Positions 41,899-50,372 of a DNA stretch of 64,000 bases are shown piece after piece. This DNA is from Sva-07 sp963715285 (GTDB taxonomy: Bacteria; Actinomycetota; Acidimicrobiia; Acidimicrobiales; Ilumatobacteraceae): contig CAVQRU010000038.1 in the NCBI GenBank assembly GCA_963715285.1, positions 62,001-126,000 of the forward strand. Reading direction: 5' to 3'. Both the position numbers and the translations under genes were made by a program. Below the pieces are notes generated by a model. That model did no database searches, was not told the origin of the DNA, and worked only from the letters and a program-made list of their open reading frames with translations. How positions within the stretch are numbered: position 1 is the first letter of the stretch; every line of letters begins with the position of its first letter.

Positions 41899-43107
41899 TC
41901 AGGCGGCGGACTTCTCCAGGATGTGGACGCCGCACGCCGAGCCGAGCCCGATCACGTGGGCGAGGCCGACCCTGGCACCCTCGATCTGGCGGTCGCCGGC
42001 CTCACCGCGCAGGTGGTGGCAGATCTCCCAGATGTTGGCGATGCCGGTCGCCGAGATCGGGTGACCCTTCGACTGCAGGCCGCCGGACACGTTGACCGGC
42101 AGCGAGCCGTCACGCCACGGAGCGCCCGAGTTGAAGAAGTCGACGGCACCACCCTCCTCGCACAGTCCGAGGTTGTCGTAGTGGACGAGTTCGGCGGTGG
42201 CGAAGCAGTCGTGGAGTTCGACGAGGTCGAGGTCGTCGGGGCCGATCCCGGCGGCCTCGTACGCAGTCTTGGCCGCGTTGCGCGTGAGCGTGTTGACGTC
42301 GGGCAGGACCTGGCATGCCTCCTGCCAGGGGTCGGAGGTCAGCACCGAGGCCGACACCTTCACCGCGCGGCGCTGCTGTTCGAGCGACAGCGTCTTGAGT
42401 TTCTCGCCGCTGACGACGACGGCGGCTGCCGCGCCGTCGCAATTGGCCGAACACATCGGGCGGGTGTTCGGGTACGCGATCATCATGTCGCCCATGATCT
42501 CCTCGAGGGTGAAGCGCTTCGAGTAGGCGGCCAGGGGATTGAGGGTCGAGTGCGCGTGGTTCTTCTCGGAGATCTTGGCGAACAGCTCGAAGTCGGCGCC
42601 CCCGTACTTGTGGCCGTACTCCATCCCGACCTGGGCGAACACGCCGGGCATCGTGTCGGTGCCGATGCGACCGTCGGTGGACGTCACCGCGCCGTACCGA
42701 CCCTGCGGCTCCCACTCGTTGCCGTCCTTCTTCGCCCGGCCCCCACCGCCCAGCAGACCGACGCCCGCCAGCTTCTCGACCCCGACGGCGAGACCCATGT
42801 CGGTCTCGCCGGCCTTGATCGCCATGATCGCGGTGCGCAGCGCCGTGGCGCCGGTGGCGCAGGCGTTCGACACGTTGTAGACGGGGATGCCGGTCTGGCC
42901 GACCTGCTTCTGGATCTGCTGGCCGATGCCCCCGGACCCCATCAGGTTGCCGGCCGCGAGCACACCCATGTCGGCCATGGTGACCCCGCCGTCGGCGAGC
43001 GCGGCCATCACCGCTTCGGACGCGAGGTCGACGACATCGCGGTCGGTGTGCTTGCCGAACTTGGTCATGTTGATCCCGAGGATCCAGATCTCGTCACTGG
43101 CGCTCAT
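41899..43107 (-). CDS. SCP-x/acetyl-CoA acetyltransferase-type thiolase
   Basis: A 402-residue non-canonical thiolase of the sterol-carrier/lipid-transfer type. The nucleophile Cys is in YNVSNACATGATALR, with HDCFATAEL and GGLQSKGHPISATG supplying the catalytic His-containing loops. The family performs thiolytic or retro-Claisen cleavage in steroid side-chain and other acyl-CoA degradations, usually with a DUF35 partner. That partner is encoded 93 bases upstream, so a complex is likely. The stop lies 3 bases from a palindromic repeat. Confidence 0.9.
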   Translation of the reverse strand: MSASDEIWILGINMTKFGKHTDRDVVDLASEAVMAALADGGVTMADMGVLAAGNLMGSGGIGQQIQKQVGQTGIPVYNVSNACATGATALRTAIMAIKAGETDMGLAVGVEKLAGVGLLGGGGRAKKDGNEWEPQGRYGAVTSTDGRIGTDTMPGVFAQVGMEYGHKYGGADFELFAKISEKNHAHSTLNPLAAYSKRFTLEEIMGDMMIAYPNTRPMCSANCDGAAAAVVVSGEKLKTLSLEQQRRAVKVSASVLTSDPWQEACQVLPDVNTLTRNAAKTAYEAAGIGPDDLDLVELHDCFATAELVHYDNLGLCEEGGAVDFFNSGAPWRDGSLPVNVSGGLQSKGHPISATGIANIWEICHHLRGEAGDRQIEGARVGLAHVIGLGSACGVHILEKSAA

Positions 43108-43200
43108 GTGGGTACTCCGTTCACGTGGTTGTCGATCGTTTGCGTCGAGTTCTCGGTGGACCGGGCCACCGAGAACGCAGCGCGAACGCTGGGGATGGGG

Positions 43201-43611
43201 TCAGGCGGGTTCGAACGCGAAGCCGATCGCTTCGGTGCCGTGGTCGTCGGTGCCGAGCGAGTAGGTGGTGAGGCGAACCTTCATGCCGGTGTGGACGTGA
43301 TCGGCGTCGGGCTCGACGTTGCGGAGGTTGCCGCGCACGCTCGTGCCGTCGCAGTCGATCACACCGGAGACGAAGGGCACCTCGACACCCGGTGCGGCGA
43401 ACGCGACGATCGTGAACGTGCGCAGCTCGCCCTCGGTGGCGATGCGGACCTGGCGGAAGTCGGTCTGGAAGCACGCCGCGCACGCGTTTCGACGATCGAA
43501 GAACCGTGCGCCGCAGTTGGTGCACTCGTGGGCCACCAGGTGGGGGTCGCCGTCGTCGAGCACCAGGTACTCGACGAGCGGAACACGGGTCGGCGATGCG
43601 GTGTCAGCCAT
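43201..43611 (-). CDS. Zn-ribbon/OB-fold DUF35 protein (thiolase partner)
   Basis: A 136-residue protein with an N-terminal rubredoxin-like zinc ribbon (CTNCGARFF ... CAAC) followed by an OB-fold, GELRTFTIVAFAAPGVEVPFVSGVIDC. These proteins form heterodimers with SCP-x-type thiolases or hydratases and help bind acyl-CoA. It lies just upstream of the thiolase gene in the same direction. The ATG at 43611 was chosen over 43632 because it leaves an intergenic gap and starts the family sequence. Confidence 0.87.
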   Translation of the reverse strand: MADTASPTRVPLVEYLVLDDGDPHLVAHECTNCGARFFDRRNACAACFQTDFRQVRIATEGELRTFTIVAFAAPGVEVPFVSGVIDCDGTSVRGNLRNVEPDADHVHTGMKVRLTTYSLGTDDHGTEAIGFAFEPA

Positions 43612-43692
43612 GGACGCGAACGTATCGATCATCGGTTGCCCGCAACGACCCGGCGCTCCGATGAGTTCGGTGGTCGACGGGGTGCCAGGACC

Positions 43693-44151
43693 TCATCGAG
43701 CGGGAGCGAGGGCGACCAGCCAGGCGGGGAGCCGGGTCGGACGTCCGGCGGTGGTGACGCAGCCGTGCACGGTCACCCCGGTGGCGCGCACCTGCGCCAC
43801 GCCGTCGGGATCGTCGACGGTGATCAGGTAGGCCATCTGGAAGGTGGCGCGCGTGGCGCCGGCCAGTGCCACGTGGACGTCGATCGTCTCGTCGAACTCC
43901 AACGGCTGCCGGTACTGCACGAACGACTCCAGAACGGGCGACTCGAGCCCGGCGTCTCGCCATTCGGTGAACGGATGCCCGATGTGGCGCAGGTACGCCA
44001 CCCGTGTCTCCTCGAAGTACACGAGGTGGTTGCTGTGGTGCACGATGCCCATCGCGTCGGTCTCGACGAAGCGCACCCTGATGCGGTGGACGAACTCGTA
44101 GTCGTCCGGTGAGGTCGGCGGATCGATGGTCAGGCGCACGCCGGGGACCAT
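43693..44151 (-). CDS. 4-hydroxybenzoyl-CoA thioesterase-like (FadM/YbgC) thioesterase
   Basis: A 152-residue hotdog-fold enzyme. The signature VRFVETDAMGIVHHSNHLVYFEETR carries the catalytic Asp of the 4HBT class. It would hydrolyse an acyl-CoA thioester. It lies upstream of the DUF35 and thiolase genes in the same direction (81-base gap), so it may belong to the same acyl-CoA degradation set. The substrate is unknown. The first 15 residues before the hotdog start are Pro/Thr-rich. Confidence 0.87.
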   Translation of the reverse strand: MVPGVRLTIDPPTSPDDYEFVHRIRVRFVETDAMGIVHHSNHLVYFEETRVAYLRHIGHPFTEWRDAGLESPVLESFVQYRQPLEFDETIDVHVALAGATRATFQMAYLITVDDPDGVAQVRATGVTVHGCVTTAGRPTRLPAWLVALAPAR

Positions 44152-44206
44152 ATCGCCCGGGGGATTCGCGCCCGGGCTCGCACGGGCCCGGTCCTACAGT
44201 GTCGAC

Positions 44207-44671
44207 GTGACCCCCGCCGTCGTGACGCTCACCGCCGCCGGTATCGACCACACGATCCACGAGTACGAGCGCGGCGACGATCTCCACGACTTCGGACGCG
44301 AGGCGGCCGAGGCACTCGGGTTGCCGCACGAGCAGGTGTTCAAGACGCTCGTCGTGGTCGCCGACGACGAGCTGGTCGTCGCGGTCGTTCCGGTCAGCTG
44401 TCAGCTCTCGATGAAGCGCGTGGCGGCCGCCGTCGGGGCGAAGAAGGCGGCGATGTGCGATCCGGCCCGAGCCGAACGTTCCTCCGGCTACATCGTCGGG
44501 GGCATCAGCCCCATCGGCCAGCGCAGACGACTGCGCACGGTGCTCGACGAGACCGTGGAGCTCTTCGACACCGTGTACGTCAGCGGTGGCAAGCGGGGCA
44601 TGGACATCGGGCTGGCGCCGACCGACCTGGTGGCCGTGCTCGACGCCGTCGTCGCGCCGATCACCGCGTGA
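44207..44671 (+). CDS. ybaK: YbaK/EbsC aminoacyl-tRNA deacylase
   Basis: A 154-residue protein of the prolyl-tRNA editing domain superfamily: IHEYERGDDLHDFGREAAEALGLPHEQVFKTLVV, VPVSCQLSMKRVAAAVGAKKAAM and YIVGGISPIGQRRRLRTVLDE. It would deacylate mischarged Cys-tRNA(Pro) in trans. The GTG at 44207 was chosen; another GTG two codons upstream is possible. It is divergent from the thioesterase gene and converges on the M48 protease gene. The family is firm. Confidence 0.9.
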   Translation: MTPAVVTLTAAGIDHTIHEYERGDDLHDFGREAAEALGLPHEQVFKTLVVVADDELVVAVVPVSCQLSMKRVAAAVGAKKAAMCDPARAERSSGYIVGGISPIGQRRRLRTVLDETVELFDTVYVSGGKRGMDIGLAPTDLVAVLDAVVAPITA

Positions 44672-44716
44672 CCGCGACGCCGAGCGGTGGGGCGGGGGTG
44701 GACCACAGCGAGCGGC

Positions 44717-45610
44717 TCAGAGCGCCGGGTGACGCATCAGCGCCTCGATGCGGGCGACGCGGGTCCGAGCCGGTGGGTGTGACGCACCCAGACGGGCTCG
44801 CCAACCACGGGTGCGGTGACCGGTGCCGGCCGCCAGGATCTGACGCAATGCGCTCGCGAGTTCGCGGCCGAATCCCATCCGCACGGCCCGACGGTCGGCC
44901 TCGAACTCCGAGGAGTGCCCCACCAGGTTCGCGAGCGCGTCGCTTCCGCGGAGCGCCGCCGTGAACACCCAGGACAATCCGCTGAAGATCACGGCGAGCA
45001 CGGCGCCGACCGTGGCGACGAGTGGGGAGTCGCGCCCGAAGCTCTGCGCAGCAGCATGGGCGACGTTCTCGAGGAAGAACCCGATGCGGGCGAGCAGTAC
45101 CACCGGTGCCGACAACCAGTGGCCGACCGTGATCGACACGGTGTGCAACCCGAGGTGGTGACTCAGCTCGTGGGCGAGCACCCCACGGAGTTGGCCGCGC
45201 GACAGTTCTTCGACGGCGTAGGTGGTGACGACGACGAGGTGGCCGCCACAGGCGTAGGCGTTCAGCTCGTCCGAGGGGAGCACCCGCACGACGTATCGGC
45301 TGGCGGGAAGGTGGTTGGCCTGGGCGATCTGGCCCCACAGCGGCTCGATGACCGCCGCTTCGGTCGCCGACGGGACGCGAGCCCCGAGGATCGGGGTGAG
45401 CACCAGAACCTGGATCGGGCGCACGAACAGCGTCAATCCGGCGACGAGGAACCCGAGGACGAACCACCAGAACGACAGCGGCGTCAGCCAGCCGATCGGC
45501 AACCAGACCACGAAGAGCGCGAGCAGGCTGAACGGCATGATCGCGAGGACGGGCGCGAAGGCCCAGACCGCTCCACGATCGACGCGCCTCGCGCCCGGTT
45601 GTGCTCGCAT
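44717..45610 (-). CDS. M48-family membrane metallopeptidase (HtpX-like)
   Basis: A 297-residue membrane protease. Two N-terminal hydrophobic segments (AFAPVLAIMPFSLLALFVVW; FWWFVLGFLVAGLTLFV) precede the zinc motif HELSHHLG. Further TM segments follow (SITVGHWLSAPVVLLARIGFFL; LVATVGAVLAVIFSGLSWVF). The downstream EFEADRRAVRMG glutamate completes the metal site. It would degrade misfolded membrane proteins. The ATG at 45610 gives the usual short N-terminus; the ATG at 45631 is also possible. It is divergent from the TPR-HD-GYP gene. Confidence 0.9.
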   Translation of the reverse strand: MRAQPGARRVDRGAVWAFAPVLAIMPFSLLALFVVWLPIGWLTPLSFWWFVLGFLVAGLTLFVRPIQVLVLTPILGARVPSATEAAVIEPLWGQIAQANHLPASRYVVRVLPSDELNAYACGGHLVVVTTYAVEELSRGQLRGVLAHELSHHLGLHTVSITVGHWLSAPVVLLARIGFFLENVAHAAAQSFGRDSPLVATVGAVLAVIFSGLSWVFTAALRGSDALANLVGHSSEFEADRRAVRMGFGRELASALRQILAAGTGHRTRGWRARLGASHPPARTRVARIEALMRHPAL

Positions 45611-45766
45611 GGCGGTGGTCAGAATACGCACCGTGGTCGCGGTGGCGTCGCGGTCTGATGTTGTTCAAGATCAGCCGATCTCCTCGCCGACCCCGAGGCT
45701 CGACGGTTAGTGTCGTCATGCGGTCGGCGTGCAGTTGTCCGATCATGGCGGAGTGAGGATTCCAGG

Positions 45767-47497
45767 GTGCAGAGAACGTCGGCGACAGCGATCACTGTCG
45801 AGCAGCAGCGTGTGCGTGCCCTGCTCGACGAGTCCGCTCGTTGTCGTACGTCGGACGCCGATCGTGCGCGCCAACTGGCACTCGATGCGAGAGTGCTCGC
45901 TCGTGCCCATGACATGCGGGCCCACGAAGCGGAGGCGCTGTACCAACTGGCGTCGATCGCCCACCAACGCGGGCGCACCGAGTACGCCTTCGCGCTGGCG
46001 TCCGAGGCAGTCGAACTCGCCGAGCCCAACGAGGTCAGTCTCACGCTCGCGTGGTCGCTCCACCTGATCGGCGTCGTCTACTACCAGGCCAGCAACTATC
46101 CCGGCGCACTCGAGTACTGCCTGCGCGCGCTCCAGGTGTACCGCGCCACCGACCACGTCGTCGACGAGGGACGGATCCTGCACTCGATCGCGGCGATCTA
46201 CCAGTCGATGGCCGACTACGACCGGGCGATCAGCACCTACGAAAACGCACTCGCCGTCAACGAGGCGCTCGACCGGCCCGACGTGGACGCCATGGTGCTC
46301 GGCAATCTCGCTCGCATCCGCGGACGACGCGGCGAACACCTCGAAGCGATCGGGCTCGGACGCCGGGCGGTCGACCTCGCCCGCGAGCACGCTCCGGCTC
46401 TCGTCGGCAGCCTGCTCGCCGATCTCGCCGAGGCGCATGCCGGGGTCTCCGACCGCGACGGCGCCGATTCCTGCTTCTCGGAGGCCCGCCAGGACTGGCA
46501 TCGTCGCGCGACCGACGGCGAGCAGCTCAGCGCTGCCGAACAGCTCGGGGTCATGGTGTCAGAGGGGCGGGTGGCGCTGCGCAACGGCGACGCGCATGAT
46601 GCCATCGCGACCCTGCTCGCCGCCCTCGATCTCGCCGACCGCACCAATCAACGCGAACTCGAACTCGAACTGCACGATCTCCTGGCCATCGCCTGCAAAC
46701 AGGCCGGGCAGTTCGCCGAGGCACTCGAACACCGTGAGCGACACTTCGCGCTCCACCGCGAGATCTTCACCGACGCCGCCGACCTCCGGCTCCGCACGAT
46801 CCAGGTCGCTCACGACAACGAATCGGCCCGCCAGCTCGCCGAGATCACCCGATTGAAGACCACCGGCCTCATTGCCGACTACGCGGCCGAGCACGACGAC
46901 GCCGATGCCTACCACCTCGAGGCATACGAACGAGTCGCCGCGCTCGCGGAGTTCCGAGGCGGCAACACCACCAAGCACACCAATGCTGTCGGTGACCTCG
47001 CCGCGGAGATCGGCCACGCGATCGGTCAGGCACCCGAGTGGTGTGAACGGCTGCGCCTTGCGGCCCGCCTCCACGACATCGGCAAGGTCGCCGTGTCCGA
47101 CACGGTGCTGCTCAAGCCCGGTCCGCTGACGATCGACGAGTACGACGAGGTCAAGCAGCACACGGTGCTCGGACGGCGACTGCTGTCGGGGGTGTCCACC
47201 GAGCTGTTCACCCTCGCGGCCGAGGTCGCGTGGTCCCATCACGAGTGGTGGGACGGCTCCGGCTATCCCAACGGCATCAGCGGTGCGGCGATCCCGTTGT
47301 CCGGTCGGATCGTCACGATCGCCGATGTCTTCGACTCGTTGTCGACGCGGCGGGTCTACAAGCGCGAGTGGAACCTCGCCGAGGCCGTCCGGTTCGTGAT
47401 GTCCGGTTCCGGCACCCAGTTCCAGCCGGATCTCGTCGACGCGTTCGTCAAGGTGATGGTCGCCCGTCACCCCGAACTCGCTGCCGAACTCGGCTGA
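45767..47497 (+). CDS. TPR-repeat protein with C-terminal HD-GYP domain
   Basis: A 576-residue protein. Residues 30-350 contain about seven tetratricopeptide repeats (for example YYQASNYPGALEYCLRALQVY and DYDRAISTYENALAV). A short linker leads to the HD-GYP domain at about 390-560: HTNAVGDLAAEIGHAI, ARLHDIGKVAVSD, LGRRLLSGVS, VAWSHHEWWDGSGYPNGI. The key HD, HHE and GYP elements are all present, so cyclic-di-GMP phosphodiesterase activity is plausible, with the TPR part as sensor or scaffold. No receiver domain is present. The GTG start follows GAGGA; no other start has such a site. Confidence 0.9.
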   Translation: MQRTSATAITVEQQRVRALLDESARCRTSDADRARQLALDARVLARAHDMRAHEAEALYQLASIAHQRGRTEYAFALASEAVELAEPNEVSLTLAWSLHLIGVVYYQASNYPGALEYCLRALQVYRATDHVVDEGRILHSIAAIYQSMADYDRAISTYENALAVNEALDRPDVDAMVLGNLARIRGRRGEHLEAIGLGRRAVDLAREHAPALVGSLLADLAEAHAGVSDRDGADSCFSEARQDWHRRATDGEQLSAAEQLGVMVSEGRVALRNGDAHDAIATLLAALDLADRTNQRELELELHDLLAIACKQAGQFAEALEHRERHFALHREIFTDAADLRLRTIQVAHDNESARQLAEITRLKTTGLIADYAAEHDDADAYHLEAYERVAALAEFRGGNTTKHTNAVGDLAAEIGHAIGQAPEWCERLRLAARLHDIGKVAVSDTVLLKPGPLTIDEYDEVKQHTVLGRRLLSGVSTELFTLAAEVAWSHHEWWDGSGYPNGISGAAIPLSGRIVTIADVFDSLSTRRVYKREWNLAEAVRFVMSGSGTQFQPDLVDAFVKVMVARHPELAAELG

Positions 47498-47514
47498 CAC
47501 CGCTCCGCGCGGGG

Positions 47515-48153
47515 TCACCTCAGCGCGTTGGCCACCCAGCGACGCACGAACGCCGCCAGATCGTCGACGGTGACGTCGTCGCCGAGCCGTCCGTTGCGGT
47601 ACGAGTTGGAGAACGACGACACCGCACCGAGGACCCCGACGGCGATCAGTCTCGATGGTGCATCGGCGATGTCACCGGCCCGCTGCCCCTCCTCGACGAG
47701 CCGTTGTACGTCACCGAGATAGACGCCGGCCCCCTCGTCGAGGACCCCGGCCACGTCGGGATCGGTGCGTTCGACGTCGAGTAGCGCGAAGTACGCGGCG
47801 TGGTCGGCCATGAACCTGACGCTCGCCTCGGCCCCGTCGGCAATCCGCGTCACCGCGGAGGCGGATGGATCGAGCACGGCCCCCTGGGCTCGCCGCAACC
47901 GGAGGCGCATGGTGCGCACGAGCTCGGCGAACAGGTCACCCTTCGTCGGGAAGTACCAGTAGAACAACCCCTTGGCGACGCCGGCCGCGGCGCAGATGTC
48001 GGCAATCCGGGTGGCCGCGTAGCCGCGGTCGGCGAACAGTTCCGCGGCGGCCTCGAGCAACTGCTGTTTGCGTTCGAGGCCGTGCTCGGTGTGACGGCGT
48101 TCGTCGGAAGGCTCCGGGGACGTGGAGGAGTCGAGTCGGCCGACGTTGGTCAC
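47515..48153 (-). CDS. TetR-family transcriptional regulator
   Basis: A 212-residue regulator with HTH KQQLLEAAAELFADRGYAATRIADICAAAGVAKGLFYWYF and a variable C-terminal ligand domain. The GTG at 48153 was chosen: the frame stays open for another 390 bases upstream through the divergent ferredoxin gene. A 36-bp perfect palindrome lies 10 bases upstream of this start, and the ferredoxin gene begins beyond it. The regulator probably controls itself and the ferredoxin. The ligand is unknown. Confidence 0.88.
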   Translation of the reverse strand: MTNVGRLDSSTSPEPSDERRHTEHGLERKQQLLEAAAELFADRGYAATRIADICAAAGVAKGLFYWYFPTKGDLFAELVRTMRLRLRRAQGAVLDPSASAVTRIADGAEASVRFMADHAAYFALLDVERTDPDVAGVLDEGAGVYLGDVQRLVEEGQRAGDIADAPSRLIAVGVLGAVSSFSNSYRNGRLGDDVTVDDLAAFVRRWVANALR

Positions 48154-48162
48154 GGCGACAGT

Positions 48163-48198
48163 CCAACCGATCTTGACCCGCGGGTCAAGATCGGTTGG
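48163..48198. repeat. 36-bp perfect palindrome between divergent TetR and ferredoxin genes
   Basis: Arms CCAACCGATCTTGACCC and complement flank a central GC. It fits between the TetR start (48153) and the ferredoxin start (48214). It is far longer than usual TetR operators and could be an operator, a hairpin in both leaders, or a mobile palindromic element. A single copy was found. Confidence 0.8.
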
Positions 48199-48213
48199 GG
48201 CGCCGTGGCTACC

Positions 48214-48534
48214 ATGGCGGCGATGGCCGGCACTCGGAACGAGCGCATCGAGGCGCGCGCACGCAACGAGAAGTGGCAGAACGTGCCCGTGCGCATCGAG
48301 ATGTCCGAGTGCATCAACTGCGACGCCTGCCTGCGGCACTGTCCGCCGCACTTCGGTGCGATCTTCAACCACGGTGCCGATGTGATCATCATCCCGGAGC
48401 TGTGCAGCGGATGCGACAAGTGCCTGCCCGCCTGCCCGGTCGACTGCATCTATCCCGACCCCGACTGGCAGGCCTCCACCGTGCCCGACGACTGGTGGGA
48501 CGAACCCCTCAGCGACAACGACCCCTACCGCTGA
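48214..48534 (+). CDS. Ferredoxin, 2x[4Fe-4S] type
   Basis: A 106-residue electron carrier. Two cysteine sets, CINCDACLRHCPP and CSGCDKCLPACPVDC, bind two [4Fe-4S] clusters (CxxCxxCxxxCP twice). An N-terminal extension of 30 residues and an acidic Trp-rich C-terminal tail (DDWWDEPLSDNDPY) are present. The ATG at 48214 or 48223 (three codons later) is plausible. It is divergent from TetR across the 36-bp palindrome; no obvious redox partner is beside it. Confidence 0.88.
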   Translation: MAAMAGTRNERIEARARNEKWQNVPVRIEMSECINCDACLRHCPPHFGAIFNHGADVIIIPELCSGCDKCLPACPVDCIYPDPDWQASTVPDDWWDEPLSDNDPYR

Positions 48535-48540
48535 CGGTTG

Positions 48541-48563
48541 CATCTGGGGTCAGATCCCGGATG
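48541..48563. repeat. Palindromic repeat family 1, copy F (degenerate)
   Basis: CATCTGGGGTCAGATCCCGGATG, an imperfect member with mismatches in the right arm, 7 bases after the ferredoxin stop. Confidence 0.6.
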
Positions 48564-48629
48564 TGACAGTTTCGAACTTCGGGTGGGTGGGGTTCCGGAG
48601 TGGGGTCCGACCGAGTAGAAACGACACCC

Positions 48630-49394
48630 ATGACGACGCCACCCATTCTCCCCGGAGCCGAACCGATGTCGCACGAGGGCACGACCGACGTCGGCGTGCT
48701 GGTGCTCCACGGATTCACGGGCAACCCCTCGTCGATGCGCGGCGTCGCCGAGGCGATGGCTGCCCTCGGCCATCACGTCGAGATGCCCCGGCTGCCGGGC
48801 CACGGCACGACGATCGTCGACATGCTCGACACCACGTGGGCCGACTGGACCGGGGAGGTCGCCGCGGCCCACCGCCGACTCACCGAGCGGACCGACTCGA
48901 TCGTCGTGGTCGGTCTGAGCATGGGTGGCGCGCTCGCGCTGTGGGCGGGTCTCGAGCTGCCCGACGTGGCGGGTCTCGTCTGCATCAACCCCGCGACGAT
49001 CGCCCAACCGGCCGCAATCCTCGAGATGATCACCGAGATGGTCGCCGAGGGCACCGAGGTGGCCCCGGCGATCGGTGGCGACATCGCAGATCCCGATCAG
49101 AGCGAGCTCGCCTACGACGGCCTGCCGTTGCGGGCGATGCTGTCGTTCATGCACGACGGGATGACGCCGATGACCGATCGTTACGGCGAACTCACGATGC
49201 CGCTGCTTTTGATCACGTCACGACACGATCACGTCGTCGAACCCGTCAACAGCGAGCACCTCGCGGTCAACTACGGCGGTGACGTCGAGCACGTGTGGCT
49301 CGAACGCAGCTACCACGTCGCCACCCAGGACTACGACGCCGCCGAGATCAACCGACGTGCAGGCGAATTCGTCGCCCGCGTCACCACGAGCTGA
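48630..49394 (+). CDS. Alpha/beta-hydrolase, monoacylglycerol-lipase/carboxylesterase type
   Basis: A 254-residue soluble hydrolase. The oxyanion region is VLVLHGFTGNPSSM, the nucleophile elbow GLSMGG, then Asp in TSRHDHVVEP and His in RSYHVATQDYD. The fold order and length match the Est30/monoglyceride-lipase class. It probably cleaves short or medium acyl esters. The ATG at 48630 is used; the upstream in-frame ATG at 48600 is in the intergenic region. It ends 3 bases before lgt and so may be cotranscribed with it. Confidence 0.87.
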   Translation: MTTPPILPGAEPMSHEGTTDVGVLVLHGFTGNPSSMRGVAEAMAALGHHVEMPRLPGHGTTIVDMLDTTWADWTGEVAAAHRRLTERTDSIVVVGLSMGGALALWAGLELPDVAGLVCINPATIAQPAAILEMITEMVAEGTEVAPAIGGDIADPDQSELAYDGLPLRAMLSFMHDGMTPMTDRYGELTMPLLLITSRHDHVVEPVNSEHLAVNYGGDVEHVWLERSYHVATQDYDAAEINRRAGEFVARVTTS

Positions 49395-49397
49395 GTC

Positions 49398-50345
49398 GTG
49401 CTCGCCGAGATCCCGAGTCCGCCGTTCAACTCGATCGACATCGGGCCGCTGAGCCTCAACCTGTACGGGCTGATGATCGCGCTCGGCGTGGTCGCGGCCG
49501 TCTGGTTGTTCGGCAGGCGCCTCGAGGAACGCGGGGTCGGGACCAAGGACGACGCGAGCGCCATCGCGATCTGGGCCGTGCTGGCGGGTGTGATCGGTGC
49601 CCGGCTCTATCACGTGGTCACCGACTACGACCGGTTCCGGAACAACTGGGGCGAGATCCCGGCGATCTGGAACGGGGGCCTCGGCATCCCGGGCGGGTTG
49701 CTGTTCGGAACTGCGGTCGGCATGTACATGGCGCAGCGGCGGAACATCCCGATCGCGGTCGGTGCGACGTGTGCGGCGCCGGCGATCGCCCTTGCGCAGG
49801 CGATCGGTCGCTGGGGGAACTACTTCAATCAGGAGCTCTACGGCCGCCCCACCGACCTGCCGTGGGCGCTGGAGATCGACGCCAGCCACCTCGAAGCCGG
49901 CTACGCCGTCGGGACGACCTTCCACCCGACGTTCCTCTACGAATCGCTGTGGAGTCTCGCGCTCTGCCTCGTGCTGCTCTGGATCGACAGGAAGTGGCGG
50001 CCCGCTCCTGGCCAGCTCTTCGTGATGTACGTGATCGGCTACGGCGCCGGCCGATTCTGGGTCGAGGGGCTGCGGATCGATCGCGCCGACGAGTTCTTGG
50101 GGCTGCGCCTCAATCAGATCGTGGCGCTGGCCGCCGTGGTGATCGGCCTGGTCGTGCTGCTGTGGATGCGCCGGCACCCGATCCCGGAACCGGTCGTCGG
50201 CGGGCTCCAGGACGAGTCGGCCGAGCAACCCGACGCGGACGACCTGTCGATCGCGGCCCCGGCCGAGACCACCGACCCCGCTGACGACCCCGCCGATGTC
50301 GATGGCGCGGCCGACGACGATGCGGCGTCAGCCACGGAGACGTAG
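49398..50345 (+). CDS. lgt: Prolipoprotein diacylglyceryl transferase
   Basis: A 315-residue membrane enzyme that transfers diacylglycerol to the lipobox Cys of prolipoproteins. It has multiple TM segments, the signature GRWGNYFNQELYG, the HPTFLYESLWSLALC block and a FWVEGLRID motif with its conserved Arg. An acidic cytosolic tail of about 45 residues is rich in Ala/Asp. The lipoproteins in this window (6736, 20258, 25296) are examples of its likely substrates. The GTG start is 3 bases after the hydrolase stop. The assignment is firm. Confidence 0.95.
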   Translation: MLAEIPSPPFNSIDIGPLSLNLYGLMIALGVVAAVWLFGRRLEERGVGTKDDASAIAIWAVLAGVIGARLYHVVTDYDRFRNNWGEIPAIWNGGLGIPGGLLFGTAVGMYMAQRRNIPIAVGATCAAPAIALAQAIGRWGNYFNQELYGRPTDLPWALEIDASHLEAGYAVGTTFHPTFLYESLWSLALCLVLLWIDRKWRPAPGQLFVMYVIGYGAGRFWVEGLRIDRADEFLGLRLNQIVALAAVVIGLVVLLWMRRHPIPEPVVGGLQDESAEQPDADDLSIAAPAETTDPADDPADVDGAADDDAASATET

Positions 50346-50372
50346 CGCTCGCGCGGCAACCTCCGATCGGCG

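Noticed and set aside
3162..48563. Insertion sequences behind the palindromic repeats
   Set aside because: No transposase frame or target-site duplication was recognised near any copy.
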